A stretch of DNA of 64,000 nt from Arcuatula senhousia (Eukaryota > Mollusca > Bivalvia > Mytilida > Mytilidae). A program made the position numbers and the translations under genes. Every line of letters begins with the position of its first letter. The first letter of the stretch is position 1. The stretch spans positions 58,091,702-58,155,701 of the forward strand of contig OZ020307.1 of the NCBI GenBank assembly GCA_963971305.1, given 5' to 3'. Shown here piece after piece: positions 48,537 through 58,856 of this stretch. The notes beneath the pieces were generated by a model that had not been told where the DNA came from, ran no database searches, and saw only the letters and a program-made list of their open reading frames with translations.

Positions 48537-49559
48537 TTTACCTGCGTCGCCGAAGGCGAAAGCAAGTCTAGTAGTCGGGTCACTCCATCCGTCCATCCGT
48601 CCGTCCGTCGCGCTATGGGGTGCCTGTCTTGTGTAACCTGAATCTCAAAAACGAAACGCTAGATATTTTTTGAAATTGCAACACAGTGATTACAGATATA
48701 TTGAAAATGTGCACCTCACCTTTTGGGGTCATTCTATAATTTCGTTGAAAAATAAGGGGCCAAAAAAGGGCCAAAAAGTGATTTTTTAATTTGTTTCCAC
48801 AATTACTATTGTTCTAATTGACCATATGCTATGAAACTTTACAGAAATGTTTCTTACTGTAAAAGGAAGGGTGGGGCTGATTTTGGGTGTCCCATCTTTT
48901 TCGTTTAGAAATTAGGGGTCATAAAGGGAGTAAAAAAGCTACTTTTTTATATGTTTCCACCATTACTTTTGTTTTGGTTGACCAAATGCTATGAAACTTT
49001 ACAGTAATGTTATTAACCATAAAAGAAAAGGCATGGTTGATTTTGGGTGTCCCCTCTTTTTTCGTTTAGAAATAAAGGTAAAAAGGGCCAAAAAAAAGCG
49101 ACTATTTTATTTGTTTCCAAATTAACTTTTAGTACGGTACATCAAATGCTATGAAACTTTACAGTAATGTTTAAAACTTACAATAAAAGGAAGGGTGCGG
49201 CTGATTTTGGGTGTCCTTTTCTTGTTTGTTTAGGAACGAGGGGCCCAAAAGGGGCAAAAATGCAGCTTTTTATCTATGTTCCGATTTAGATTTTTTTTAC
49301 ACGTTATTTTTTGTCATATATGGGATATAAAATGGAGGATACATTTTTTTCTTGACTCACCTTTTCTGTTAAGCAATAAAGGGGACAAAAGGGGAAAAAT
49401 AGAAACTATTTTTTGTCTTATTATTTTGATAATGGGTGGCATGTGACAAAATACTTTGTAAATGCAGTGTAAAAAAATATTGACTGTCCATATTTGGTCT
49501 AGACCGTACAGGGTTCAACATTTTCAGTGCGACGCAGGGCCAGACATCGATTGGTCTTG
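48537..49559 (-). mobile_element. Pearl/HINE-like element, family F (160 bp core)
   Basis: Minus-strand element. Its 5' end at 49559 reads CAAGACCAATCGATGTCTGG (stem AGAC/GTCT), then CCTGCGTCGC. Three ~160 bp core units are anchored by ATGCTATGAAACTTTACAG at 48826, 48986 and 49146. A (GTCC)n tract lies at 48586-48610. The 3' hairpin TCGCC/GGCGA ends at 48537 as GCGACGCAGGTAAAA. Confidence 0.85.
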
Positions 49560-49751
49560 TTAAAGTTTCATTCTGTAGTAACAGATTGTCGATCATAACT
49601 ATTTGTAACGAAAATGCAGCATACATGTATATATGTATATAAAACCTTAGATAAATATTTTCATTTGCAAAGTTTGAAAAGTCAGCTAGATTTTAAGAGA
49701 AAGGCCAACTTTCCAAATCTGAAATTTTACTAACATGTATAATCCTTTTTA

Positions 49752-49810
49752 TGCCCCCGCGACGACATGTCGGGGGCATTAAGTTTTACTCATGTCCGTA
49801 CGTTTTTTTT
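49752..49810 (-). mobile_element. Family G 3' end fragment with hairpin
   Basis: A stem-loop at 49752-49779 (ATGCCCCCG / CGGGGGCAT) is followed on the left by AAAA-type sequence, and microsatellite-like GTCCGTACG lies to its right. This is the same 3' end layout as families E and F. The rest of the element is not recognisable. Confidence 0.55.
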
Positions 49811-50391
49811 AATCATTTTGCTCTAGCTGTATACCGGGGCTGTAAGGATATTTGTCTTGTTATTGCTACATTCAACCCAACAATTAATCGGACAGATAGA
49901 TATAACTTTCTAACAATTAATGATTGTGTACAGTGGCAATTAGTCGGACAGAGACGGAGTGAGCAGTGCTCTTACAAATCCGATTATTATAAACAATCCA
50001 AACCATTTTCGTCAAATAATTTGACACCAAAGGATTTCCTATTTAAACAGCTTTAAATGGAGATGCAATGCACTATTTCAATGTAAGTGGTTCACTAATA
50101 ATTTTTTGTATCTTTCACTGCAATGAGTTTCCATTGTCAAAAATATCAATGATTAAACCACTTTTTTCGAAAATTAAAATGATCTACATTATATATTGAT
50201 AATTTAAATAGTGATAAATAACAATGTAAACTAATTGTACGCTTCAATTTTTCTTAAAATTTAGTTTCGATTGAATAAGGGCTTAAATTCATGGCCAAAT
50301 CATACATTTTTATTAAATCAACTAGGATTTTACCACCGGACAGTGACCAACTTCCGTGATCGCTTACTGTCCGGTTATACACTGTGATATG

Positions 50392-51371
50392 ATAAAGTAG
50401 ATTACGAAGATAATGTTGATTTGTATGATTATAGTGTTATATACTGTTTCAATTATAAAAAATGTACATAGAAAAACCAAAACAAAAATTTATATGGACA
50501 GATTAAGCATGTTTAGCGAGAAAAAATTTTGCGCTATGGCCTTGCCATTTGAAAACAAACAAACGACAGTTCTAAAGACCGTTATAAAACAATAAATAGC
50601 ACATTGATAAAAAATAGATAAATTAAAACTAAAATTTTATCTAATTAAGATAAGTTTTTTAACTTGAACATAAGCAAATTTGAGAAAGCCTTGAAAAAGG
50701 TGCCGCATTGGGTAAAGGGAGTATTGTAAAAGCAAAGGCAGATCCAGTGTTTCAGTTTTAGGGGGCGTAATTAATATTTTGCGGAGCGAAACGAGGTGCG
50801 AAATTATATAATGTTTTTTAACTTTGATTTTACGCAAAAAACAAAAGTCAATCATAATTTTTGCGATTTAAGGGGAGGCGAACGCCCGGTTTTTGTCTAC
50901 ATCTACAACGTTTTATATCAACCGGACAGTCAAGAGGAACTGTAAGAGGTAATAAAGAATTAAAACAAAAACATTAAAAAGATAAATAGCAATAACATTT
51001 AATCTTTTTCTTTTCTTTTTCATTTAGTTATGCAACATTTAGTTATGGGTATATCTGAAGAAATTAATATGCAGGGGTTGATCTGGAATCGTAAAACCCA
51101 TCTTTAGTTTCACATATTTCTAAACCCCCCTTTGTCTTTGATAACCCCCCCCCCCCCCCCCCCAAAAAAAAAAAAAAAAATCAGTCGCAAATGAGGAGGG
51201 TTTATTTTTTTTAATCACACAGTATTGCATGATGATTTTACAATTATTGTTTCATCCAAGTTTACATTGCGGCTGATTGCTAGTTGCTATTTAATCTAAC
51301 GAAGGAACGTCTAAAATATATAAATTCTGGCTTTTAGTTTTGGCTACCAAAAGGAGGGGTGGTATACTTAC
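50392..51371. other. Intron 1, segment next to coding exon 1
   Basis: AT-rich. 51145-51163 is a run of 19 C directly followed by 17 A. GGGTTGATCTGGAATC at 51074 and CAGATCCAGTGTTTCAG at 50739 resemble worn hAT-MITE ends. Confidence 0.5.
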
Positions 51372-51640
51372 AAAAACTCTATGTTAGATTGACTAGTGGG
51401 TAATTCTGCCTGCAAAGGTATCCTAGTAAGGCCTGTATGTGAACAATTAACGCTGCAGTCTTTTTTTCCAACACCGTCGAGGCAAATACAGCCGGTCGGA
51501 CATGGGGAGGTACAACCTGCCCACACCCCCGACGCACACAAGAGTAACAAAAATAATCCACAAAACATATCTCCTCGTTGCATTGGACTTCTGGGGACAC
51601 CATTTCGGCCTTGTTTTCGTTTACACAGAAAATCCAGCAT
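51372..51640 (-). CDS. LRR protein gene, coding exon 1: signal peptide and LRRNT cap
   Basis: First coding exon of a secreted or surface leucine-rich-repeat protein. Reading from the ATG at 51640-51638, a short basic leader is followed by a hydrophobic stretch (FCGLFLLLLCASGVWAG) typical of a signal peptide. Then comes a cysteine cluster (C-x3-C-x3-C-x-C, then C-x3-C) and the line GLTRIP, as in N-terminal LRR caps. The exon ends after two bases of a Leu codon (phase 2) at a GTAAGTATAC donor. The in-frame ATGs at 51583 and 51568 are alternative starts; the first ATG has A at -3. Joined to the next exon it gives ...SNIEFL-YFNDNNITSI, a regular entry into the first LRR. No upstream exon or promoter motif was identified. 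Confidence 0.85.
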
Positions 51641-52716
51641 GCTATGAATCCAAGGAAATCTTGTGGTGTGGCCCCTCTTTTCGGACGCACGGTAGCACAG
51701 TCATAATTCACAGAACAGAAAGAATATTAATGGTTTTTATTTGGCACTGTGGAAATGTTCTGAAATCAATAAAGTAAAGGACTTCATTAAGAAGACTTTA
51801 AATTCATCAGTATTTAGCGTTCAATACACATAATATTTTACAGGTGGATTAATACTTCAATTTATAATTTTTTACAGGTAAAAAATTGTAAAAACGCGAA
51901 ATCAGTAATGAAATTTATACCCGATAATTAGGAAGACAAATGAAACCTTAAAGACATAAACATCTTACCTAATTTTTGTGTATTCTATAGAGAATTTAAA
52001 TTAAAATTTAATATGTAGTTACATGTCCTTTCGTCCACCATTACATTTATCAATACCGTTAAAGTCACGTGATATAAGTTCTTTTGAGTTTCATTTAAAT
52101 GCCTTTAAAACTTGATAGGTAAGGGATTGTGACCTTGCTCGTGTTTCGTGGCAACCTTAATGACGTTTCCTTAACCCATAAGACGTTCTTTTAAAAGATT
52201 TTCTTGTGTAAATGAATTCATTTGTGTTTTTTGAGCTACCATCCAGACTTATTGGAGAACGGCTATTCAATAGGTTTTAGTTTGTTGGCTTAGCTCAAAT
52301 ATTTGCTCAAAGATCTTGGATTTTATGAAGAGATCAATATTAAAAGTAGCGGTATTGGACTAAAAGCTACGAATTAGATGTATTCGTGTTGGTGAATTTG
52401 AAAAAGTTCCAAATGTTTCCCTTTATCAAGATACACATGAAATATTTTTTTTTATAAAAATGAACGAAGAAATTTGAATAACTTAAAGCATCGCCCCTTT
52501 CAAGGGAAAAGACATATTGTTCGTTTAAGTGTTGCAGTCTCTTTAACTGTAAAGAAGATACTTATGGTCGGAGCGCACCCGGCCTGTTATAAATAAATTT
52601 TACTGATGATAAAAAAATGTTATAAGAAAAAGAGATCTACCAACCAACCAAACCCCTCGCAGTTCCAGTTCCCGTCGGACCCCTCGGTCTGTACACAAGA
52701 ATCTTGTCGAAATTAT
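51641..52716. promoter_or_regulatory. 5' flank of the LRR gene
   Basis: About 1 kb upstream of the first ATG on the minus strand. It holds the 5' untranslated region and possibly the promoter. No TATA box in a convincing place and no upstream exon could be identified. Confidence 0.3.
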
Positions 52717-52728
52717 TGTAAGCACCCA

Positions 52729-52876
52729 CAGGCGTTTGGGTCCAGGATTTTATTTTATTATAAATAACGTGTATATAAAAATTTTCATTTCGTCTATATA
52801 ATAGTATATAGACGAGATGAAAATTTTTATATACACGTTATTTATAATGAAATAAAATTCTGGACCCAAACGCCTA
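52729..52876. mobile_element. 146 bp near-perfect palindrome (foldback element)
   Basis: Arms at 52730-52800 and 52805-52875 are reverse complements with only a few mismatches and a 4 nt loop (ATAG). The outer ends read AGGCGTTTGGGTCCAG and CTGGACCCAAACGCCT. Both sides are flanked by the 12 bp direct repeat TGTAAGCACCCA (52717-52728 and 52877-52888), which marks it as an insertion. Confidence 0.85.
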
Positions 52877-52971
52877 TGTAAGCACCCAGCAGTGATATTA
52901 TCCGATACTACTTTTAGTCGAAAAGGATAAGCCTATTGAGAAAGGGTTTGCCGACCAACCACACCACACAA

Positions 52972-54396
52972 CAAGAGGCTCCCAGGAGCCTGAATCGCTT
53001 ACCTGGCATATGTGCCTGAAGTAAAGGCTATTAGGCAAAATCTATTTGACATTGAGAGGGTTATAAGTTTAATAAGGGGACCATCTGACAATATGGTGGA
53101 TCTTAAGGTGCAGATCACTTTTATCTCAATTAAAATTCAAAAATCTGTCACCCTTTTTGAGTTATTAGCAAAAAAATGCAGTTTAACCCAATGTTCTATT
53201 TTTAGCCACAGCGGCCATGTTTTACAACCAATCAAATATCCCCACATCAGTTCTATACACCTAATGCTAATAAACAACAATACCAAGTTTGGTTCCAATT
53301 TGACTTTTAGTGTCAGAGGAGTTAACATTTTCAATGTAATGAGGAAATGCTTTTTAAAAGCTCAATTTTGATGTTCTAAGGACAATAACTCCTCAAAGGA
53401 AAGGTCCTACAACTTTGACCCTGTTACATATTTAGTAGATCTTGATGTGCTTAACAATATGTAATTTAAATTTCTCAAATATCTTGTATAGTTTTCAAGA
53501 TATTGAGCTTAACAGGTGCAAAATTTGCCAAAAATCCTCAAAAAGGGCAATAACTCCTACATGGGTCGTTGGATTTTCTTCAAAATTTCAGAGCTGGTAG
53601 ATCTTTAGGTGCTGATCACTTTTGTATTCAATCTAAATTTTAAAATCTGTCACCGTTTTTGAGTTATTTGCAAAAAACTGCCATTTACCCCTATGTTCTA
53701 TTTTTACCCACAGCCGCCATGTTTTACGACCAATCAAAAATCCCCACATTAGTTCTATACACCTAATGCTAATAAACAACTATACCAAGTTTGGTTCCAA
53801 TTGGACTTGAAGTGTCAGAGGAGTGAACGTTTTCAATGTAATGAGGAAATGCTGTTAAAATGCTCAATTTTGACGGTCTAAGGGCAAACTCCTTAAAGGA
53901 AAGGTTCTACAACGTTGACCCTATTACATATTTTGTAGATCTTGATGTGCTTAACAATATGCAATTTAAATTTCTCAAATATCTTGTATAGTTTTCAATA
54001 TATTGAGCTAAAAAGGTGCAAAGTTTGCAAAAAATCCACAAAAAGGGCAATAACTCCTACATGGGTTGTTGGATTTTCTTCAAAATTTCAGGGTATGTAG
54101 ATCTTGAGGTGCTGATCACTTTTGATATCTATAGCCATTTTTGAGTTATTTGAAAAAAACTGCATTTTACCCCTATGTTGTATTTTTAGCCACGGCGGCC
54201 ATGTTTTACGACGAATCAAAAATCCCCACATCAGTTTTAAGCACCGAATCCTAATGAACAACCATACCAAGTTTGGTTTCAATTGGACTTATGGTGTCAG
54301 AGGAGTTAACGTTTTAAAAAGTTTACGGACGGACGACGGACGTACGGACGACGGACGCCAAGTGATGACAATAGAAGGGTCAGGTGAGCTAAAAAA
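52972..54396 (+). mobile_element. Pearl/HINE-like element, family B, copy 2 (~490 bp core)
   Basis: Same 5' end as 26072 (CAAGAGGCTCCCAGGAGCCT, then GCTTACCTGG) and same 3' end (GGACGCCAAGTGATGACAAT ... CAGGTGAGCTAAAA). The core is different: three ~490 bp units with GGCGGCCATGTTTTACGACC boxes at about 53200, 53703 and 54185. A (GGAC)n-like tract precedes the 3' end. Confidence 0.85.
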
Positions 54397-55626
54397 GACA
54401 AACGGGTTATCTAAATATTATGTATACCCTATATAATTCTGTACTTCAAGTCTATTCATAGGTGTAATCTTAATTGTTAAACTTGACAGGAATCTTCAGG
54501 TCAAAAGGATCCAATTACGCAAGTTGAATAGTCTTTTGTTTTACAGTACTTTTAAATGTCCTATATCTCAATTACATTTGAAAATATAAAAAATAACGCT
54601 TATGTAAAAACTAAATTGAAGAGACGGGGAACATATTTGACTTTTTATGGGGTATTTTCCTTTACTGCAACAAATTATTTCATTCAGCTTTCAGTTTTGT
54701 GCCCAATTTGAATAACAACTTGTTGTTAAAAAATACATATACCCAGCATATTTCAGTCTCCCGAATTCCGACAAGAACCTCAACGTGGTAAGAGATGGTC
54801 TGTAACTAGAGCAACTAACAATGGCGGTGGTGTGTCATGATATGAACGACTCATGGCACACAGTGAGTTTCAAGTTAACAGTCGTTTGCAGAGGCTTCAA
54901 GCCTAAACTTCTTATTGATTGATTGCATATTGTAACTATATGATTCTTTAATGTCAAAGTTAAGTCTTAAGTATTTGTTCTATAAATCATGACCAGTTTA
55001 AAATGGTTTATTCATACGAAAGGTTCCAAATCAAAAAGGTCTTTCTTTATACGATTCCAATGTTAATTTTGAACCCTTTGCATGTTTGTTTGACCCGTGT
55101 CAGATAATGAACGTTGTCTAAAATGAAAGCTGCTGTGCGTTTTCCATTGCAAATGTTTAACTATAAAAAGTAAAGCAAACCGAAACTTATAAATATAACT
55201 TAAGATTTAAAATAACGGATGAGCTGAAATCACTCTGCTATACTCTGGAGCTTCACTGACAAACTTTATGGAAATGGACATACGTCAAAATGGGCAGACA
55301 CACGACAACGACCACCAATTGATTTTTTAGTTCCCGTTCCGTGTTTCTGTTCGATGTTCTGTTGTCATTATTCATGTTAAATTTTGTTGTTATTGTTGTT
55401 TTGTTTGTGATTGTGTTGTTTGGTTGCCGTTTCAAATATCTTCATTGTTTCGATTTGTTGAGTAGGTTTAGCTTTGTATTGCTGTGAAGTTAATCGGTTG
55501 CCTTTTATGCATTTGTCTGTATCTGTGACTGTGTGTCTGTGTGTGTGTTATGTTTTGTTGCTGTTCTGAGGTTTTCCCTCTAATTATCACACGTTCTTTC
55601 AGATAATACGCTAAGTGCTTGTGTTG
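54397..55626. other. Intergenic, AT-rich
   Basis: AT-rich. A GGCGGTGGTGTGTCATGATA stretch near 54823 resembles the minus strand at 905-955 (GGCGGTGATGTGTCATGGGC) and may be a worn shared repeat. Otherwise nothing was recognised. Confidence 0.4.
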
Positions 55627-56234
55627 TTATCTCTGATGCATAAACAAAAATAAAACAAACATGATGCAGTGATAAGTTTCAAATTTTTCTGCTTTTAACC
55701 AAACCTCTCTTGCTAATAATGCATACCCATTTATAACTAAGGGGGGAATGAAAACTCTTTGTAAGGTTTGGCATTATTGGGCCTCAGCTTTAATAAGGAT
55801 TTACAATAATAAATATGAATGATTTCTCATATATCATATAAATCTAGATAATCAATAAATAATCATTAGATAATCAATAAATAATCAATAGATAATCAAT
55901 AAAATAAATTCCACCGTGGGATGCACGGGTGGTTAAAGAAATGATATTTTCAGATAATATATAATAAACATAAAATATCAACATTCAATGATCAGATAAA
56001 TGGTTACCGAATATTGTGAATGGCAACCAGAAATCAATACAAATATAAATATGCAGAATAATTTGGCGTCACCGTGGGATACACGGGTGAATAATATTTA
56101 AGACCGAAACCCCTTAAGAACCACCGTGGGATACACAGATGGCTGAATCAAAGAAATTTTGGATTACTGTGGTATACACGGTTGAAGAGACCAAAACCCC
56201 TTAAAATGTTCTTTAAGTTCACGAAGCAGCGAAT
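55627..56234 (+). repeat. 608 bp repeat, copy 1
   Basis: Nearly identical to 57283-57891 in the same orientation; the only difference noticed is a run of 6 versus 7 G. It contains four copies of the word CCGTGGGATACACGGGTG or close variants (CCGTG and CACGG can pair) and AATCAATAAATAATCA repeats. No open frame. The flanks differ, so it is a dispersed repeat or a duplication. The ends do not show TG...CA, which argues against a plain LTR. Confidence 0.82.
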
Positions 56235-57103
56235 CATTAAAGCACACATATAACGACATATCGGTGTTGAAATTTCTAAACGGTTCCAAAGCACATAACT
56301 TTCTCTTTGATTTCCGACTATTACTTATATAAAACATCTTTTACATGCGTTGATATATCAGTATTTAAAACTATTCACGGAGAGAATGAACGCTGATAAT
56401 TTTCCTCATTCAACAAGTAAACAGCTGAAAGTTTTTGCGTTGTTCAGAATACGGCACACTTCATGTTGTGAGTTAAGTTTATAAGTTGTTATTCCTAGCG
56501 GTTCAGACGTTTTATACCTCTTAAAAAAAATAACAATTTCTAACGGTTTGAATTGCACTCCACCTCTGTTATATAGTTCTTATTATGATTTCCACTTGAT
56601 TGGTTGATTGATTGATCCAAATGATTAATTAGTGGATTGATTGATTGATGTTGCTTGTCCTGGAAAATCTAGCAGCACATATCTGTACGCGATTGCTTGA
56701 GATCGGTAAAATGTACGAATCCATTATATTAAACCTCGTACTTAGTTAGAGCTTTCCACTTCTCCCGGCTGAATCCTCTGAGAAAAGATTTCACTTCAAT
56801 CAAAGAAGCCTGCTCCCCAAATCGAGCTCGTGCCAGCTAAAGCATAGGCCATGGATACTTCCACCAATGTTCTTGCATCTGAAAGTATAAATTCTAATCC
56901 CCGGCAGAATCATATTCTAAATAAATTAACTTTTTATCTTATTAACATGTGACTTTATATAGTTAGAAATAATTAAAGTTCACCGAAAAGGACACTTCAA
57001 GTATTTAAATAATGTTGTAACAATATTTTAGATATAACTACCAAGTATAGTAAATTAGGTTATCTTATTTCTCCTTAAAAATGGGTGGGAATGTATGTGG
57101 TGG
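56235..57103. other. Segment between the 608 bp copies
   Basis: About 870 bp of mixed sequence with (TTGA)n near 56595-56650. No coding frame was recognised. Confidence 0.4.
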
Positions 57104-57286
57104 GATAAAAAATTGTATTGCAACCACTTTTACGTCTTGTCTTCAAGAAAATCAATGAAGTAATGACGTCCTTGACATTGTGACGTAACAATTGCAACGA
57201 CGTAATTTCTATAAACTAACAACCATTAACAAAAGGTACTTACCGCGATAACCAAATTTAAGTATAACGTACTTAAATTTCATTAT
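57104..57286 (+). repeat. ~180 bp repeat with 3' palindrome, copy A
   Basis: From GATAAAAAATTGTATTGCAA to AAATTTCATTAT, matching 61948-62208. Its 3' part has a palindrome AAATTTAAGTA / TACTTAAATTT just before the end. It directly abuts the 608 bp repeat. Confidence 0.78.
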
Positions 57287-57891
57287 CTCTGATGCATAAA
57301 CAAAAATAAAACAAACATGATGCAGTGATAAGTTTCAAATTTTTCTGCTTTTAACCAAACCTCTCTTGCTAATAATGCATACCCATTTATAACTAAGGGG
57401 GGGAATGAAAACTCTTTGTAAGGTTTGGCATTATTGGGCCTCAGCTTTAATAAGGATTTACAATAATAAATATGAATGATTTCTCATATATCATATAAAT
57501 CTAGATAATCAATAAATAATCATTAGATAATCAATAAATAATCAATAGATAATCAATAAAATAAATTCCACCGTGGGATGCACGGGTGGTTAAAGAAATG
57601 ATATTTTCAGATAATATATAATAAACATAAAATATCAACATTCAATGATCAGATAAATGGTTACCGAATATTGTGAATGGCAACCAGAAATCAATACAAA
57701 TATAAATATGCAGAATAATTTGGCGTCACCGTGGGATACACGGGTGAATAATATTTAAGACCGAAACCCCTTAAGAACCACCGTGGGATACACAGATGGC
57801 TGAATCAAAGAAATTTTGGATTACTGTGGTATACACGGTTGAAGAGACCAAAACCCCTTAAAATGTTCTTTAAGTTCACGAAGCAGCGAAT
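57283..57891 (+). repeat. 608 bp repeat, copy 2
   Basis: Second copy (609 bp with one extra G), 1656 bp after the first. It is followed by the structured segment at 57901. Confidence 0.82.
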
Positions 57892-57900
57892 TATGCCAAA

Positions 57901-57990
57901 TTGACAGTGAATTCACTGTCAACCGCCACTTAAGTAAGTGCGGAATGCAGCTGCTTCGCGGCTGAGGCCCAGCTGAAAGACCCCCTTTTC
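57901..57990. repeat. GC-rich hairpin cluster
   Basis: A perfect 22 bp palindrome lies at 57901-57922 (TTGACAGTGAA / TTCACTGTCAA). Next are CCGCCACTTA / TAAGTGCGG and a stem around CAGCTGCTTCGCGGCTGAGG, then GACCCCCTTTTC. It is unusually GC-rich for the area. Its nature is unknown: the end of a repeat or a structured RNA. Confidence 0.5.
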
Positions 57991-58566
57991 TTATATAATT
58001 ACATGCCCTTTTACATGAAAACTTAACTAATAATCAGTAATAAGGCATTGTATAATGGTATCAATCTAAAAGAAATGTTATTACAGTACAATTCTTAGTT
58101 TAATACCGAAAAATTGATAGTTGATATCAGAAACCCCTTCATTATTTCGTAACTAAAATTACTAGTTTTTATCAACAAACCATTATCCAACGGACCAGAC
58201 GTTATCCTTCTCGCAAAATAACTATGAATCACTGCTATAAATAAAGCTTTTATACTTGTATATTCATCTTCCGAATTTTATTCATCAGTTTCTATATATA
58301 CAATATGTCTTGTTTTAATTGTGACCAATATTATCCGCATGTGTACATGTAAGCGAAGTTTGTAAAAAAATTGCAATCGAGAAAGAAAGAAAAAAAAATA
58401 CTAAATCACGCGCTCCCGGTAAATTAATAGAGCAGAAAAACGTAGAAAAAAAAATCATCCCGAATTCCCCAAGTTTTGTGGGTAAAATTCCGAATTCCCC
58501 GTGTATAAATAAACCTTTCCAGCTATCTCGTAAAAGACCCTACCGACCCTCATGTATGTAGTATGT

Positions 58567-58853
58567 AATTATGTCGCCTGCAACGTGTTGCAGAAACGAC
58601 TTTTATGGGTTGCATTAATTGGCACCATCTGTCGTATTGCGTCGTCCTGTGCCGTAGTTGTCCTGCGGCGTCACGAACTTTTTTCAGTTTTCAGAGCAAC
58701 TACATTCACAACCTCTTGATATTTGGTATTTAGCTTCTTCCTTTAGTACTATATGGTGTAAATCGATTTTATGCCCGTTATTCATCTACTGTTTACCGAA
58801 TATTTAAAGACACGGGCGATATATACGTCTTCCATGGAAGACTGCCATTCTAG
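58567..58853 (-). mobile_element. 287 bp Helitron-like mini-element, family J
   Basis: Minus-strand element. The 5' end at 58853 reads CTAGAATGGCAGTCTTCC with a perfect stem GTCTTCC/GGAAGAC, followed by TATATCGCCC. The 3' end has the stem CTGCAAC/GTTGCAG followed by GCGACATAA. No core repeats or microsatellite, so it is a minimal version of the same plan. Confidence 0.65.
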
Positions 58854-58856
58854 TTT

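Larger units (their letters stand above)
44553..50386. mobile_element. 5.8 kb element with ~54 bp terminal inverted repeats and 5 bp target duplication
   Basis: The left end at 44553-44606 (CACAGTGTATAACCGGACAG ... CACTGTCCGGTGG) is repeated in reverse at 50333-50386, with about three differences. Both ends are flanked by ATATG (44548-44552 and 50387-50391). Subterminal ACTGTCCGATTAATTG words at about 44992-45035 recur inverted at 49878-49936. No transposase frame is visible. The interior is mostly other insertions: family E, the 510 bp repeat, family F and family G. Superfamily unknown. Confidence 0.75.

Noticed and set aside
51379..51711. 110-codon minus-strand frame overlapping coding exon 1
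   Set aside because: It is a different frame from the signal peptide and LRRNT reading and has no domain pattern; a shadow.
53012..53371. 119-codon plus-strand frame, and the similar frame at 54122-54436
   Set aside because: Both fall in tandem core units of the family B element and are parallel copies of repeat sequence.
55627..57891. LTR retrotransposon with 608 bp LTRs
   Set aside because: Only ~1 kb lies between the copies, with no gag/pol frame, no TG...CA ends and no flanking duplication.
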